From Marinobacter maroccanus (GTDB lineage: Bacteria; Pseudomonadota; Gammaproteobacteria; Pseudomonadales; Oleiphilaceae): a DNA stretch of 64,000 bases. The position numbers and the translations under genes are program-made. Under the pieces are notes generated by a model that was not told the DNA's origin, did not search any database, and was given only the letters and a program-made list of their open reading frames with translations. The first letter of the stretch is position 1, and each line of letters opens with the position of its first letter. Positions 63,688 to 64,000 of the stretch are shown here, piece by piece. The DNA is taken from assembly GCF_002933275.1 (NCBI RefSeq), contig NZ_PSSX01000011.1, forward strand, positions 60,712 to 124,711, read 5' to 3'.

Positions 63688-63986
63688 TAGTGATAATCCT
63701 CATAATCAAGAATGTAGGCGTTGCCGTCCTGGAATTCGAACGTCATGCGCCAATTTCCGTTAACCCTGATCAACCACCGGCCTTTGTCTTTGCCCTTCAA
63801 TGGATGAAGCCGAAAACCAGGGATATCCATGTCTTCCACTGAAGTCGCCGTATCCAGAGCAGCCAGCTGCATACGCAGCTCAGATTGCTGACAAACCCTC
63901 GCCATTACGGCGGGGGTTTGTTGTAATTGGGGCATCGACTTTTCAGAGGCTGCCCCATGCTCAAAGAGCCGTCCCCGCAACAACAC
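63687..63986 (-). CDS. higB: HigB-like toxin (RelE superfamily), N-terminus atypical
   Basis: The C-terminal about 63 residues match HigB closely: [43 protein letters not shown] and a final DYEDYH. The family is about 92 residues with an N-terminus like MIxSFxHKGL. Here the residues before LRMQLAALD do not resemble that, and a GTG at 63986 gives 99 residues while the frame stays open to the window edge. A hairpin (63892-63920) interrupts this part. The toxin may be N-terminally replaced and inactive, or the frame may simply start differently. Confidence 0.7.
   Translation of the reverse strand: MLLRGRLFEHGAASEKSMPQLQQTPAVMARVCQQSELRMQLAALDTATSVEDMDIPGFRLHPLKGKDKGRWLIRVNGNWRMTFEFQDGNAYILDYEDYH
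63892..63920. repeat. 12-bp terminator-like hairpin inside the HigB N-terminal region
   Basis: Arms CAAACCCTCGCC and GGCGGGGGTTTG pair with one G:T, around a five-base loop ATTAC. It resembles an intrinsic terminator stem but lies within the reading frame of the toxin, which supports a rearrangement near the toxin start. Confidence 0.6.
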
Positions 63987-64000
63987 GAACTCGAGATGGT

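Noticed and set aside
63380..63920. Possible integron attC or cassette border around HigBA
   Set aside because: Hairpins are present at 63380-63396 and 63892-63920, but I could not find the paired GTTRRRY and RYYYAAC cores needed for an attC site.

Overview
The window looks like a chromosomal segment of a marine gammaproteobacterium, most like Marinobacter. The basis is gene content and the style of the proteins (PomAB-type flagellar stator, YfcC-type arginine deiminase operon, RegBA-type redox regulators, several diguanylate cyclases and RND pumps), a moderately high GC content and dense, overlapping operons. I saw no rRNA, tRNA, CRISPR array, prophage or intact insertion sequence. The only obvious accessory element is a HigBA-like toxin-antitoxin pair at the right edge.

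Layout. 1-1709: an eight-haem c-type cytochrome running off the left edge. 1.9-5.7 kb: AraC-family regulator, then a porin and a secreted arylsulfatase on the other strand. 5.9-11.4 kb: glutathione-dependent formaldehyde dehydrogenase, then a compact operon of DASH-type cryptochrome, a DUF6231-type protein, a retinol-saturase/carotenoid-isomerase-like flavoprotein and a TIGR03643 protein, then a DUF1232 protein. 11.5-14.6 kb: PomA/PomB stator and an ammonium transporter with a clear sigma-54 promoter and an NtrC-like site. 14.6-29.3 kb: an AttH-type lipoprotein with a MacB/LolD-like ABC transporter, two RND pump/adaptor pairs, a K+-channel-like protein and a diguanylate cyclase. 29.3-34.0 kb: the anaerobic arginine deiminase operon arcDABC with an ANR/FNR-type promoter. 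34.2-38.2 kb: OprC-type copper receptor divergent from a RegB/RegA (PrrBA/RoxSR) redox two-component pair. 38.4-45.5 kb: a PAS-GGDEF-EAL protein, a CbiM-like membrane protein, a SulP transporter with an ETHE1-like persulfide dioxygenase, and a PAS-GAF-GGDEF cyclase.

45.6-58.7 kb is the most interesting part. A leftward operon encodes a thermostable-hemolysin-family protein (GNAT/LuxI-like fold), an AMP-binding adenylating enzyme fused in frame to a haem-oxygenase-like diiron oxidase, a short-chain dehydrogenase and a periplasmic TPR protein. Divergent from it are two parallel glycolipid-glycosylation modules (GtrA + GT2 + ArnT-like GT39, and GT2 + VTT/DedA + ArnT-like GT39) placed around a PmrA/PmrB (QseBC)-type two-component system. 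The intergenic region holds three tandem PmrA/QseB-type boxes (TTAA half-sites 11 bp apart, all in helical phase), and a fourth box overlaps the sensor kinase stop codon in front of the second module. I read this as one self-regulated envelope-modification regulon that includes a small, probably undescribed acyl/amino-acid biosynthetic cluster.

58.7-64 kb: a second OmpR-type two-component system, whose kinase carries an unusual Asp/Glu/His/Arg-rich periplasmic insert, divergent from a small PepSY-like periplasmic protein and a cytochrome b561; then 3-mercaptopyruvate sulfurtransferase, RidA and HigA/HigB. The HigB N-terminus looks aberrant.

No gene-free stretch exceeds about 260 bp. The larger gaps are 38170-38429 (nothing recognisable), 33965-34222 (arc promoter and receptor terminator), 13192-13414 (amt promoter), 60877-61094 (TGCGAC repeats) and 49904-50121 (PmrA-type boxes).
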